From Bondarzewia mesenterica (taxonomy: Eukaryota; Basidiomycota; Agaricomycetes; Russulales; Bondarzewiaceae), in contig SGPL01000201.1 of assembly GCA_004802705.1 (NCBI GenBank), positions 1 through 53,963 on the forward strand: a stretch of 53,963 nucleotides of DNA, given 5' to 3'. The translations under genes were made by a program, and so were the position numbers. Below are positions 34,368-44,546 of the stretch, one piece after another. How positions within the stretch are numbered: position 1 is the stretch's first letter; each line of letters starts with the position of its first letter. The notes beneath the pieces were generated by a model that saw nothing but the letters and a program-made list of their open reading frames with translations, had not been told where the DNA came from and searched no databases.

Positions 34368-37134
34368 TTACAATCTAGCTTTGTCCATCAGCCTTCCATC
34401 AACCACAGGGTGAACTGTAATCATATCGTCGTCTGCGGGTGCTTTCTCCTGCCGACCTTCTTCATGCACACTTCCCAGGGCTCGTATCTGTGCTCCATCG
34501 AAGCAATCCACGCCACTCATATGCTCTTTCGAGGCGACACCGATATGATCCTGGTAATGTCTTTTCGATCGAGACCAACGCAGAGCAAAAGACGCAGCAC
34601 GCCTCCAGTTTTCTCCCGCACGGGATTGATGACTCTTGATCTTGGCCTGCCTCGATCGTTCATCAGCAATAATCCTATGGGTATCAGCGTCGATGTGGTC
34701 TTGAGACTCGTTTACACGGGCCAGCTTGTTGACAAATTGAGCCCCTAGAGAGTCCATATGCGATGAGATTAAACTTGCGCAGTATGCATGAGAGACGTGG
34801 ACGCACCAAGCAAGTATTTTCTGACGATTGTACTCATAATTTGACCTGATTCGTCGTCTATCAAGTACTTTGCCCTTTTAGAGGGAGGAATCCGTCATGC
34901 CCCTGAGCCATGTACTCTCGAGTGACAATCTTGTACATCCGACCTCCCCTCTCTCGTTTGATCGGCTCGCCATCTACAATGCCAGGTGTTGTGTGGCCGC
35001 TGCTGGATGCAGCGTCAGTTTCCGGAGTTTCGTCCTGCAGCCAGACACCGAGAACACGCTGCCCGGACGGTCTTCGAGAATCCCATGAAACGCGAAATCC
35101 TGCTATCACGGGGAAGCGTCTGGCAGCAAATAAATTTAATCGAAGTATAGGAGTGATAGAGTGAGGCTTCACGTACCCCTCTTGAGCGGGCCAAGTCTCG
35201 AGTGATGCCTCCAACGTATCCCACAAGGTCTGGCCATCTAATTCCAAGACAACAAGTGGGTCCTCAAAGGGGAGAATCTCCAACACATCGCCCAACGTCA
35301 GATATCCTGAAGCATGAGTCAGTTTTGCCACGCGAGGGATTCAGATGTAGAAATTCATACCAGGTCCGTATACAGAATCCCCTCGTAACATGCCAGCACA
35401 AATGAATACCCCATCCGCCCCTCCATCGTATCCCTTCATACAAAGGGCATCGTCGTAAGTGTGTCGCAGAATATCTGCAAACCAATCTCCAGCGGCAGAC
35501 TAGAGAAGACCGTACGATGTTGTAAATTTAATTATGCATGCAGTGTCTCCAGGAAATGAACGTACCTCTCGCACGCGAATGTATTGAGAGCGAACATCAA
35601 TCTCTGCCGATAACTTGCACAAGGGGTTCTTGAGAGACGATCCAACCGATTTTAATATGCCATCCAGAATTTTCTGAAGTTTGCCACAAGGTCTCATGCC
35701 TGGCTTGATCTCGTGATGTTTACCTGCCCCTCCAGCGTCAGCCTCTTAAGGCTCTTTCAGACGAAGGTCTGTGAGAGAGGACTGACCAGTGACTCTCTTA
35801 ATGACCTTCCGCCTGACGCTGCCTTCGGGCGTATCCTCGAGCTCCAGTAGGATCTCGCTCAAGTCACGGAAATCGGTCCCGCTTTTCACGATCAAGACGT
35901 CTCCGTCGTCATCTTCGGCTCCCAAGACTTCACTTGAGAGATCATAACCCTCCCATGCATCCACGCCTCGTCCAATGAAGTAAAGGTGATCGTGCCCGCC
36001 AAGTATGATATCAACGCCATGTTCGTTGGCAATGTTATGATTTTTCTGAGCAGAGGGGGTCAAGGCGAACAACTTCTTAGCAAGTACGATATCCTATAGG
36101 AATGCCGTTAGTATGTAGACTTCTGGAAATGCATTAAGTCTGAAGCCATACGTTTGGCACCCTGTAGACTATACAGATTAGAAATTCAGCCTAATTGTCG
36201 TCTCAAATACGCACCTGGCGTGTGTCAATGCAATGATAAGATCACACTTGTATTTCCCAGTCGAATCGCGCAATTGCTTGGAGAGATTGATACCGGTCTC
36301 AGCCATATCCCTGTACTCGAAATGGGATGGCCAGGAAGGTACAGTTCCGATCCATTCCCTGTATGCCAATAAACATGTTTTGGCCCTGGTAGTAACTAAA
36401 GCTGTAAGCAGACGCACTTTTCGACCAGACCGATCACACCGATGCGGACACCAAGCCTTTCCAACACATAAAACTGGTACAAGCAATCTGGAGTTCCTGA
36501 TGTTGTCGTATCAACTATGTTGCTGAGAACCCATGGCTATTGAAGAGGGTGAGTGATGTTCTTGTCGAGAACGCTTTATTCTTATACACACAAATTCCGT
36601 GTCCTGGATCAGCTTGGAAAGATGTGGATAACCTTGTATAAAGGAGGGCGGTGAGTTGTATATGCTGTTGTTGCCTCAGGTCGCATGCATTGGCCTCACC
36701 AAAATCAAAGTCATGATTCCCTGTGTCCCGTGCCCAAGTAAGATGGGTTGGTTGCTACTAGGACTGAATTCTTGACGACTGGGTGAGCTCACCGGTCAAA
36801 GATACATCAGGAGCCAATTGGTTCATGACGGGCACCTGAAAAACGGAAATGGTTTTACGACGAAGTTAAGTACCGCACCTTACACCGACGGGAGACAAAT
36901 TACCATATGACTACCTCTGGTGACTGAGCTCTCCACAGACGGTGCGAATACATCTCCAGAGAATAATGACAAGCCTTCTTTTCTCCCGTCAGCTCTCTCA
37001 GTCCAACCATCCCGTATGTCATCGATCAAAGCTGCAAACTGGGTAACGTCTATCGTCTCCGATGAATTTGGGGAAATCTTTTGTGGTCTGACTCTGTAGA
37101 CATCGTTCCAGTGAATGAGGGGTATTTTGACCAT
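34368..37134 (-). CDS. 5'-nucleotidase/metallophosphoesterase family protein (one frame break as assembled)
   Basis: Binuclear metallophosphoesterase of the UshA/5'-nucleotidase type. From ATG 37134: MVKIPLIHWNDVYRV (first metal site), SLFSGDVFAPS (second), GNHDFDFG near 36700 (restored by splicing), IIALTHAR, and LGGHDHLYF near 36000 complete the catalytic set. The C-terminal 5'-nucleotidase domain follows: AAGDWFADILRHTYDDALC, ICAGMLRGDSVYGPG, LTLGDVLEILPFEDPLVVLE, GFRVSWDSRRPSGQRVL and YKIVTREYMAQGHDGFLPL. Directly after this the frame changes (about 34867-34882): YLIDDESGQIMSTIVRKYLL, the expected continuation, is in another frame. Last exons end HMSGVDCFDGAQIRALGS and VHPVVDGRLMDKARL with the stop at 34368-34370. 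About ten introns. No signal peptide, so probably cytosolic, unlike secreted 5'-nucleotidases. Confidence 0.83.
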
Positions 37135-37478
37135 AGATCGTCACAGTTTCCGCCGAATTCCCGCGGCAGAGCGATTGCGATTGAAGAGATGGGTGTAGGA
37201 TGGAAAGATCAAAGACATGTAGACTATCTAGTTCGAGACGCCTATTCTCGATCTGAAAGTTCCCGGACCGATTCGAGATCTCGAGTAGCCGCGCATGTCA
37301 TGATGCATGCCCATGGGGCGTCCAGGTGCTGACAATGATACATGGTCCAGCGCTGCGCAGTGCAATGTTGATGAAGCAACTTTAGCAACCAATCAACGTT
37401 TTTGCAATAGCCGAATCAATAGGGTAAGGAGTTGACAAGTAGTCAAACTACAGATGCGGTTGAAAAACCCAAGTTGAC
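37135..37478. promoter_or_regulatory. Divergent promoter with a CCAAT box
   Basis: These 344 bases separate two divergent starts. AACCAATCAACG at 37387-37398 contains CCAAT, a possible HAP-complex site, 86 bases upstream of the plus-strand ATG. No TATA box seen. Confidence 0.35.
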
Positions 37479-38179
37479 ATGATTGGAAACTTTCTCAAAG
37501 ATGGCGATACATGTCTAAGTCAATGTCGGAGAACGCTCCGCACTGCAATCGTGAGGAGTCTGTATAGTACCCTCCGTAACAATCCCTCCTCCTGGCGTTG
37601 CCTCACCGCATTCGCACCCTCCACCTCCGAAGCGACGTCCGACTCAAATCTCAGGCATAGATATCATGCACTTCTCGATTTGCACGCGCACGACCATCTA
37701 TGTGCCGGGACTACCGAGGACGAGGCACTCGTCATGTACCTCCACGACCAAGAATTACGATACCACGTGGCGGACGGACAATACCGCACCTCTCTCTCCC
37801 TCGCTTCCTACCTCCTCGCCCGATGCCGCAAACCGTACCACCTATGGGGAATCTGGATGGGCCAGTACTCCGACTTCATTGCCTTGAAATCCGTTAANTA
37901 TACTATGCAGTGGGTAGCATAGAGAGACACAACGCGAAAGACATTTTGGAAGGGGACGCGGGGGAGGGGGGGGGACGGGTGGGTTGGTGGGAGAGTTTTA
38001 TCGAGAATTACGACGAGGTAAGTGCACTCCAGATATTGAAATGCCAGATCATCGAACGCGTCGAACAAGACCGGATATACGAAGTGACGGATGAGAAGGT
38101 GATGGTGATCATGGAATCGTCATGGCCCGTGACGGAGACAGAGCGATGGGGAGAGTCTTTACTGCCGGCAGAGCACTGA
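37479..38179 (+). CDS. Unknown protein; reading frame interrupted at an N near 37898
   Basis: From ATG 37479 an open frame codes MIGNFLKDGDTCLSQCRRTL, a basic Arg-rich N-terminus that could be a mitochondrial signal, then acidic and aromatic sequence (ELRYHVADGQYRTSLSLASY, YHLWGIWMGQYSDFIALKSV). At the N (37898) this frame soon stops, while a neighbouring frame takes up the sense (YYAVGSIERHNAKDILEGDA, WWESFIENYDEVSALQILKC) and ends SLLPAEH at 38177-38179. Joined by one missing base, the product would be about 230 residues. The break sits exactly at an ambiguous base, so an assembly error is likely; no intron with proper sites fits. I do not recognise a domain. It is convergent with BMT2, only 45 bases away. 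Confidence 0.5.
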
Positions 38180-38224
38180 AAGGAGCGACTGCAGTGGCTG
38201 TCGCGGCACATCTTCTGGAAACCG

Positions 38225-39255
38225 CTAGAGCAGAATAACAAAGTTGTTCCTGTTACCTTCACGCAACACTATCTTCTTTGAGAAGTGTTTCGCGTGCTCT
38301 GTAGTCGCAGATACTTTCCTATACAGCCAGTAAGCCATCTTGCCTCCTTGTCGCCACCTCTTCTGTAATTGGACGAAGCCGATGGCATTCATCAAATTAT
38401 CAAGATGCTGGGTGGTTGTGTATCTGGAGTTAAGGATACAGGGAGAGGGAAGCTTAGGATATGGTAAGAAGGCGACCTTTATGGATGGGGAGAATGATAG
38501 TTCGAGGACTACTCACAGCAAGAAACAGAACGCCGTCAGTGCGCAGGAATGAGTGTGCTAAAATCAGCATGCGTCCTGCCAATAGCGAATTGACGCAAAG
38601 ATTAGGGAAGAGGATAAATGAATTCATGAAGGCTCACCACGATCCTTGGCATCCGGAACGAAATTCACCACCAGACTTAGGCTGATGATGTCCCATTTGC
38701 CATTGTTCTCTTCAGGATCGATCAGCAGAAAGTCTTGCTCTAGAATGGAAGGGTGCCGCGAGCGTAGATCAATTGGTGTGACATCTAGCCATGCAGAGCA
38801 TGACTGATAATTATCCGGCTTGAGTGCGCCAACCTCCAAAAGTCTACGAAAACCTCGAATGTCAAAAATCCACATTTAATTCCTGCGTTCGTGGATCGAC
38901 GTCAGACCACATAAGCGCACCTGTGTTTACCATTCCCCTTCAATTCGCCCCACCCCATCTCCCTCAACCACGCGACCAATATCTTCTCACTCCCTCCTCC
39001 TCTATCTTTTCCTTGCCCGATACTTGACATCCGCTGGTACGCAGAAAGTCCTCCCAGGTCTTCAATCTCCGTGTCAATCTCAGCCAAAGCCTGCACGTTC
39101 TCTACATTCTGAGGCTCTTTTTGTAGCTGTCTCTGCCTCTTGAGAAGAACGTGGAATTTGCGGATGATGGTTCGGCTGGCTAGAGGTTTGCTCGAGCTGC
39201 TGGAATGGTCATTCGTGAATGAAACGGGAGTCTTGCGCTTCCGTGCCTTTGGCAT
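38225..39255 (-). CDS. BMT2: 25S rRNA adenine-N1 methyltransferase Bmt2
   Basis: S-adenosylmethionine-dependent nucleolar enzyme that makes m1A in 25S rRNA (A2142 in yeast). From ATG 39255: a basic nuclear/nucleolar start MPKARKRKTPVSF, then LGGLSAYQRMSSIGQGKDRG and EKILVAWLREMGW. After an intron, RLLEVGALKPDNYQSC and TPIDLRSRHPSILEQDFLLI are family signatures, with the aspartates of the SAM pocket, followed by WDIISLSLVVNFVPDAKDRG. Next exons give LAHSFLRTDGVLFLA and LPSPCILNSRYTTTQHLDNL; the end has GGKMAYWLYRKVS and NNFVILL, stop at 38225-38227. Four or five introns. About 290 residues, slightly shorter than yeast Bmt2 (about 337). Confidence 0.9.
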
Positions 39256-39441
39256 ATTGTTGAATAAAAGTACGTTGTAGGAGTGTGGTAGGTTCCTAAG
39301 AGATGCCTGTTTTTCACGTTTGTCAAAGTCGACAGAGATGGTCTGATGAATTGAGACTCCGCGGCCGATAAAGTAGCACTACATATTGCGGCAGTTGCCG
39401 GCCCAGTCGATTTCAATCATACTGAACGTTTGAACTTGGAC

Positions 39442-39468
39442 TTCAAGCTTCAAGCTTCAAGCTTCAAG
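39442..39468. repeat. Seven-base tandem repeat, TTCAAGC x3.9
   Basis: Almost four perfect copies of TTCAAGC, which include HindIII-type AAGCTT sites. About 190 bases upstream of the BMT2 start codon. Confidence 0.9.
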
Positions 39469-39496
39469 TGCTATAGTCTTTGACCGGTCAATGTTA

Positions 39497-39509
39497 CCCC
39501 CCCCCCCCC
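39497..39509. repeat. Homopolymer C13 flanked by GTCAATG words
   Basis: Thirteen C in a row, with GGTCAATG just before and GTCAATGATA just after. Length in an assembly is unreliable for such a run. Confidence 0.8.
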
Positions 39510-40462
39510 AGTCAATGATACGCTTGACTTGAAAACATCGTAGCACCCACATATCTGAGAGAGTCCGACCTCCGAAAGATCTTGTTTAGAGACAACTCGG
39601 ACAGCTCTGAAACTCGTCTCCGTCTGCTCCCGCAACTTGAATTTTTGATAACAGGGTCAAATTGGTGTGGGAATCCAGAATTCGAAGTCTCTGGTATCAT
39701 AGTCCCAGAAAAAGCATATTCTCCGCATGGTTCACATGCATCACGCAGGTACAAATCGCATAGCACCCGTCGCGTCCGACAACGACAACGGCCTCACACT
39801 GCTTCGTCCATTGATGAAGCAAGTACTGTACAGTGTATTGCAACGATGGATTCAGGTCCAAATTTTTTTTAATCTAGAGACACCAAATGATGCACAACAA
39901 TCTATCAAGCTGTCCCCTTGGGTTTGCCAGTTGTGACGTTGAGTCAACGTAAACTCGCAACGTTCGTAACTTCGTATCACTGCAATTGTATCATAGTCAT
40001 CTCTAAGAGCTTCCTGCGGCGCAGCTCAAACGTAGACGCTGTTCTCTCAAGTTACCAACGATCCCGAGGTCGGAGACGTGGAAAGCGTTGCATCCACAGT
40101 GACTCCAGTATTTCCCATAAAATCGCAAGGAGGAAGACGAGCCAATCTGTATAAAATACAATGCCTTGTCCTCCTATTCCCTTCCGGGTTCTAACAACCA
40201 AGGCTTAGGGTATCTACATCGAAAAATTGAGTTGCTCAAGAGGACGGCAAACGCCCGACAGAAAAAAGTATGAGAATGAACCTGGGATGAACTAAAGCAT
40301 CCACGAAAGATCAAACGCGGACGACCACGTGAAAAAAAAAAAACGAGGCAATACAAGTGAAGCCTACGATAGTGCAGGACGAAAGCAAGGTAAAAGATAT
40401 ATCCGAGAGCTAAAACGGTAAGGGAAAAGAGTTGTGGCGCTTCCAATGCCTACAGATGCCAC

Positions 40463-41440
40463 TTAGACGAAGCCTCTGCCACCGCGCTTGGCGTCGATCT
40501 TCTTGAACCGTTCGATTTCTTGCCTCTGTCAAAAAAAAATCAATGTGGACTCCCGACGTATCACAAATAGGTATGAAGCCATACCACTTTGATGACACAA
40601 AGAGATGTCAGGAAGAGACAGATGACGACAGCCATGAAACCGTATACCTGTGGCAAAGAGGAGGTTAAATTCATGCAACTGGACTTTGCAAGGGGGTCTG
40701 TAGTAGGTCACTCACGGAACTGTTGTACGATGGCCTGTCAATTTCAGAAATTGTCATGACATGGAGACGAGACGTACGTGAAAACTTCATTCAGGGAGAC
40801 ATCGGTGTAAGCCGTGACCGGAGTTACGCAGAAGTTGGACAGGACAGTCGTGTTGAGCTGATCAGCCTTCTCCTGGCTAGAGCAAAAGTTACCACCAATG
40901 GCAATCACATCCGATGCATTGAAGTAACCACAGCAAGAAAACTGGGTGTTCTTCACTCAACGAGGTTTGAAAAATAAGGGTGATACCATGCCACGTACCT
41001 TGTCTTGGATCACAATGCGGTCGGCATCCGAGAGGCCGGCCCATATCCCATGGAATTCTGCGCGTTGCCGTAGGGAATAGAACCAGATAAAAGTGCCGAC
41101 AACGAGAACACCGATGGAGTCAAGAATAAGAGCCCAGTTGAGGGTGACAAGCCCGACAGTAACATGGTTGCGTTGGACAATAGCAAAGACGGACAAGACC
41201 CAGGTGATAGCGAGCGCGATACCGAGGACAAGGCCCGCTGATAAGTGTGCACTGGGTTGGTAGGAATGAGATGAAGTTTAGGTATAACGACGCACCAGTT
41301 AAATCACTATTGCTAAACACCATGTTCAGCAAGAGTTCTTTCCTGTGCCATACTTGCGAGAAAACGATGGTGATTATGGACGAGGCGAGGAGACAGACAC
41401 TGAAGAAGGCGTAAAAGCCATGCAAGATCTTCATGTCCAT
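40463..41440 (-). CDS. Fungal tetraspanin
   Basis: Four-pass membrane protein that organises membrane microdomains; basidiomycete tetraspanins include Pls1 and Tsp2 groups. Start ATG 41440 (MDMKILHGFYAFFSVCLL) gives TM1. After an intron near 41255-41295 come TM2 (LGIALAITWVLSVFAI) and TM3 (LNWALILDSIGVLVVGTFI). The large extracellular loop, interrupted by an intron near 40965-41000, has the tetraspanin CCG motif (FSCCGYFNASDV) with further cysteines in NFCSSQ and SNFCVTPV. TM4 (FMAVVICLFLTSLCVI) and a short basic tail (VRQEIERFKKIDAKRGG) lead to the stop at 40463-40465. About 245 residues. I cannot place it in a named subgroup. An extra upstream 5' exon is not excluded. Confidence 0.83.
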
Positions 41441-42356
41441 TTTATCTTGTCGGCGGGTGAAGTTCTAGATAGTGGACCATGAGCAGCTGCAGGAGGCTGG
41501 AAAGGAAGAACAATGCACACCGGTACAATGAGCGGTGAAGCGGGCGGGCGGACAGAGTCAACTCGGGGTAGTTAGATGGAAAAAAAAACTCTTCCTGAGA
41601 GTGACGAGGACCAGAGCAAGATAGCAGAGCAGCGAGAAAGGGAATGAATGGAATGAATTGGTTGGAAAAGATATGCGACGGTCAACGTCTAGTGCTTGCA
41701 CTGCAGAAGGCGAAGGTTAGCTCAAGGCCCAAACGGTGCGTAGCACCTGAAATAGAGAGGAAAAGCGAAGGCGGAAGGGAGGGAGGAGGAAGAGGTAAAG
41801 AGAGAGGGTACTTGCCAACAGAATGGGTAACAGGGAGACAGGCTGATGACCAAATAGCACCAATCAATCTCTCGTTTCTACCCTAATCGCAACGCACGCC
41901 GACGGGTTGTTATAGTAAGTTCAACCTACAGCTCAAGCTCAACGGCAGCTACCAGGCTGCGTACGCTGACGAGTTGTGGAGTAACAAAACAGAAGTCTTG
42001 TAAGAGTTTTAGGACCACTTTCTTTTGACTTATCTCTCGGACTAAGGTCATCTGTGGTCACCATGGCTACTACCACTTGGCCTCTGGTACCGGCGGCCGC
42101 ACTGCATCCAGGCGCGAGCGAGAAGTTCCTCTTTCCTATTGTAGTCCGTACTTCACCACAACCGCAGTCGAGTGTTGCTACTTTTGAGAGTGACAACATC
42201 CTTTTCGTTTTTGATGTTGTCTAACATCCATTTCCTCGCGAGGGTGCAATCTTTCGCATATGCCAGATACACCTATTTCGTGGTTAGGGTCTAAACGCTC
42301 GATTGATGGTACCCTCCCCTATAGATCATCAACATTGGGGCTGCGGAACAGCCATT
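41441..42356. promoter_or_regulatory. Divergent promoter region of tetraspanin and MET8
   Basis: About 900 bases between the two start codons. A purine-rich stretch on the plus strand (41755-41815, GGGAGGGAGGAGG) reads as a CT-rich leader toward the tetraspanin. An in-frame ATG at 42306 could extend MET8 by 17 residues. Otherwise no gene or clear site. Confidence 0.4.
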
Positions 42357-43088
42357 ATGGCAGATATCTCCACTAGACAATCCGACGCTTCGCTCTTGAT
42401 CGCCTGGCAGCTGAAGGGCAGGCGCGTCCTCGTCGTTGGCGGGGGTGATGTCGCCTCAGGTCGCATCAATCACGTCCTCGTAGCAGGAGCAAAAGTCACG
42501 GTTGTTTCACCCAGTGAAGGCCTTCATCCCCTGACGAAAAAACATATTGACGCATCCGACCGCATCACATATTATGATCGCGTCTTTGATCCGAAGGACC
42601 TTGATGGAGTCGACATGGTCCTCACCGCGATAGACGACGTTGACATATCACGGGATATCGCTGCGAAATGCAGAGCCCTCCACATTCCTGTCAACGTCGC
42701 AGACGATCCACCCTGCTGTGACTTCTATTTTGGCTCCCAAATCCGACAGGGTCCGCTGCAAATACTCGTCTCGACAAACGGACAGGGTCCTAAGCTGGCA
42801 AATATCATACGGCGGAAGATCGAGGAGAGCATACCGAAGGGTGCAGGGGAGGCGATTGAGAAAGTCGGGCTGCTCAGGGAGAAATTGAAGGAGCGGGCGC
42901 CGGGAGTGGGTGGTGACGTGAGCAAGCGACGGATGAAGTGGATGATAGAGTTGTGCACTGCGTGGGAGATGGATGAGCTGGCCCTGTTAAATGACGAGAA
43001 GATGGAAAGAATGCTGGTTGAAGGATGGGATAAGAATTTGGTGTTGAGTCCCGAAGAGCTTGGTGCACGCTCTAATGATCCCGCATGA
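42357..43088 (+). CDS. MET8: Siroheme synthase Met8 (precorrin-2 dehydrogenase/sirohydrochlorin ferrochelatase)
   Basis: Bifunctional cytosolic enzyme that oxidises precorrin-2 with NAD and inserts iron to make siroheme, the cofactor of sulfite and nitrite reductases. The single exon codes 243 residues, close to yeast Met8 (274). The N-terminus has the Rossmann motif LVVGGGDVASGRINHVL and VLTAIDDVDISRDIA; the core has the catalytic-aspartate block NVADDPPCCDFYFGS, then QILVSTNGQGPKLANIIRRK, the typical Met8 dimer region, and a helical C-terminus (KWMIELCTAWEMDELALL). I prefer ATG 42357 (MADISTRQSDAS) because homology starts soon after; an in-frame ATG lies 51 bases upstream. It lacks the uroporphyrinogen methyltransferase domain of bacterial CysG, as expected for fungi. 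Confidence 0.93.
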   Translation: MADISTRQSDASLLIAWQLKGRRVLVVGGGDVASGRINHVLVAGAKVTVVSPSEGLHPLTKKHIDASDRITYYDRVFDPKDLDGVDMVLTAIDDVDISRDIAAKCRALHIPVNVADDPPCCDFYFGSQIRQGPLQILVSTNGQGPKLANIIRRKIEESIPKGAGEAIEKVGLLREKLKERAPGVGGDVSKRRMKWMIELCTAWEMDELALLNDEKMERMLVEGWDKNLVLSPEELGARSNDPA

Positions 43089-43562
43089 TATCGCGGGAGT
43101 CTACTCACTGCATTTTCTGCCACACGACGAGGACTTTCCGATGGACAATGTACTTATTCATTTGTTGATTTGCGTTTCAGCCTGTTTCAGCGGCAGTGCA
43201 ATTATTAGATCGAAGAAAACTGTAGAAGATATGTAGGTTGGCGTAACAAATTGCGTTCAGCACTCAGATAAATGCTGCTCAATGGTCATTAACTTCACAT
43301 TTATGCATTGCCTTACCAAAGTCGTAAAGAGAACATTTGACTAGATGAACGTCGCAAGCGCCAGTGCTGCCGCATGTATCGAGGCGGCAGCTCCATCGAT
43401 CGACATGGAACTCGGAAAATGTTCGATGACTCGGAGTGTGACCATAGCGTGACGCTTATATATATACACGCACGTCACTCGCCATGCCCCGCACTGCACT
43501 CATCACTGCTCTCATCTGACTTTGACAACCCTCTCTAAAACTACTTCAGCCGCCATCACACT
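43089..43562 (+). promoter_or_regulatory. MBF1 upstream region with TATA box at 43457-43466
   Basis: This gap of 474 bases holds the MET8 3' UTR and the MBF1 promoter. TATATATATA at 43457-43466, about 97 bases before the ATG, is the clearest TATA box of the window and fits a highly expressed gene. A CT-rich leader with CTCATC words follows (43495-43560). Confidence 0.6.
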
Positions 43563-44314
43563 ATGAGTAACGTTGATTGGGACTCCAAGCTTGTCGTTGG
43601 CCACAAGGCCAAAGCGCCCAAAGTTACTAGGACTACCTCCGATTTGAATGGTGAGCGACTATGACAATGTCCTAGAATTGTGTCATCGCTAACTCAGATT
43701 TTTTGTGCACAGCGGTATGTGATTTTGATAACATGTAGGACTTGAGGGACCGCTTCATTAATCTATCTTCAGGCCAGGCGAGCTGGTGCTGTCGTTGCGA
43801 CAGATAAGAAGACGACAGCTGGAAACAACAAGGCTCATCAGGGTGCGTTGCATGGTTCCTCGTCCCGTCCTCTCTGCGACTCAACCGACTTTTAGGCACC
43901 GATCACCAGCGCATAGCTAAACTTGACCGAGAAAACGAGGTCGCACCTCCACCAAAGGTGTCTCAGAATGTGGGCAGGGTATGTCTTTCATATCTTCTCC
44001 AACTATTTGTTTATGTATCCTTATCCTATCCATCTTCCTTGTAGGCCATGCAACAAGCACGTATGGACCTCAAGCTTTCACAGAAAGATGTGGCGCAGAA
44101 GATCAATGAGAAGCCCTCTGTGCTCCAGGATTATGAATCGGGTAAGGCTATCCCAAACCCCCAAATCCTCGGCAAGCTAGAGCGTACGCTTGGCGTGAAA
44201 CTTCGTGGTACGTGTTTTTGCATCCGGCTCGCCATATGTGCATATATTGATGTGCGAAATGCAGGTTCGGAAATTGGGAAGAAGCTGGAGGGGCCGAAAA
44301 AAGTCGTAATTTGA
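43563..44314 (+). CDS. MBF1: Multiprotein-bridging factor 1 (HTH coactivator)
   Basis: Transcriptional coactivator that links bZIP activators such as Gcn4 to TBP and also guards reading frame on stalled ribosomes. Exon 1 (43563-43650) codes [19 protein letters not shown] and TRTTSDLN. To reach the conserved [14 protein letters not shown] the frame needs a two-base exon (43713-43714) before the exon at 43773. Later exons code [38 protein letters not shown], the Cro/C1-type helix-turn-helix ([20 protein letters not shown] and [18 protein letters not shown]), then [16 protein letters not shown] with TGA at 44312-44314. About 150 residues, normal length. Introns read as 43651-43712, 43715-43772 and three further ones. 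Confidence 0.92.
43713..43714 (+). other. MBF1: Candidate two-base micro-exon (CG) in MBF1
   Basis: The bases ...GTGCACAG|CG|GTATGTGA... carry a good acceptor and a perfect donor around two bases. With CG included, AAT-G/CG/GCC-AGG reads N-A-A-R-R, the family sequence; without it the frame shifts. Flanking introns would be 62 and 58 bases. An alternative acceptor near 43746 also keeps the frame, but adds nine residues not seen in the family. Confidence 0.7.
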
Positions 44315-44546
44315 CCCCTCCGTAGTCGCTCGTTCTCCGACATCTTTCTCTCTGTATTGGTCGCTATGTTTTGTTGTTAGACTTAATGCGATCTGTTGCG
44401 CTCTTTCCTTGATGAGTTTGTTTGATGAACCACCTAATGTTTCAGTCAGTTCGTAAAAACACACGATGCATAAATCATTATCAAGAGATACAAGATGCGT
44501 GTAGGTATACAGTATACAAGGTCACTAAAGATGCAGTGATGGATAT

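Larger units (their letters stand above)
39256..40462. other. Intergenic region with simple repeats
   Basis: About 1.2 kb upstream of BMT2 and downstream of the tetraspanin. It holds a TTCAAGC tandem repeat and a C13 run (listed separately) and an A12 run near 40331. A plus-strand open frame at 39582-39872 has no start context, domain or codon bias that I can defend. No RNA gene seen. Confidence 0.45.

Noticed and set aside
39582..39872. Plus-strand open frame of 96 codons in the BMT2-tetraspanin gap
   Set aside because: No start context, domain, codon bias or neighbouring exon to support it.
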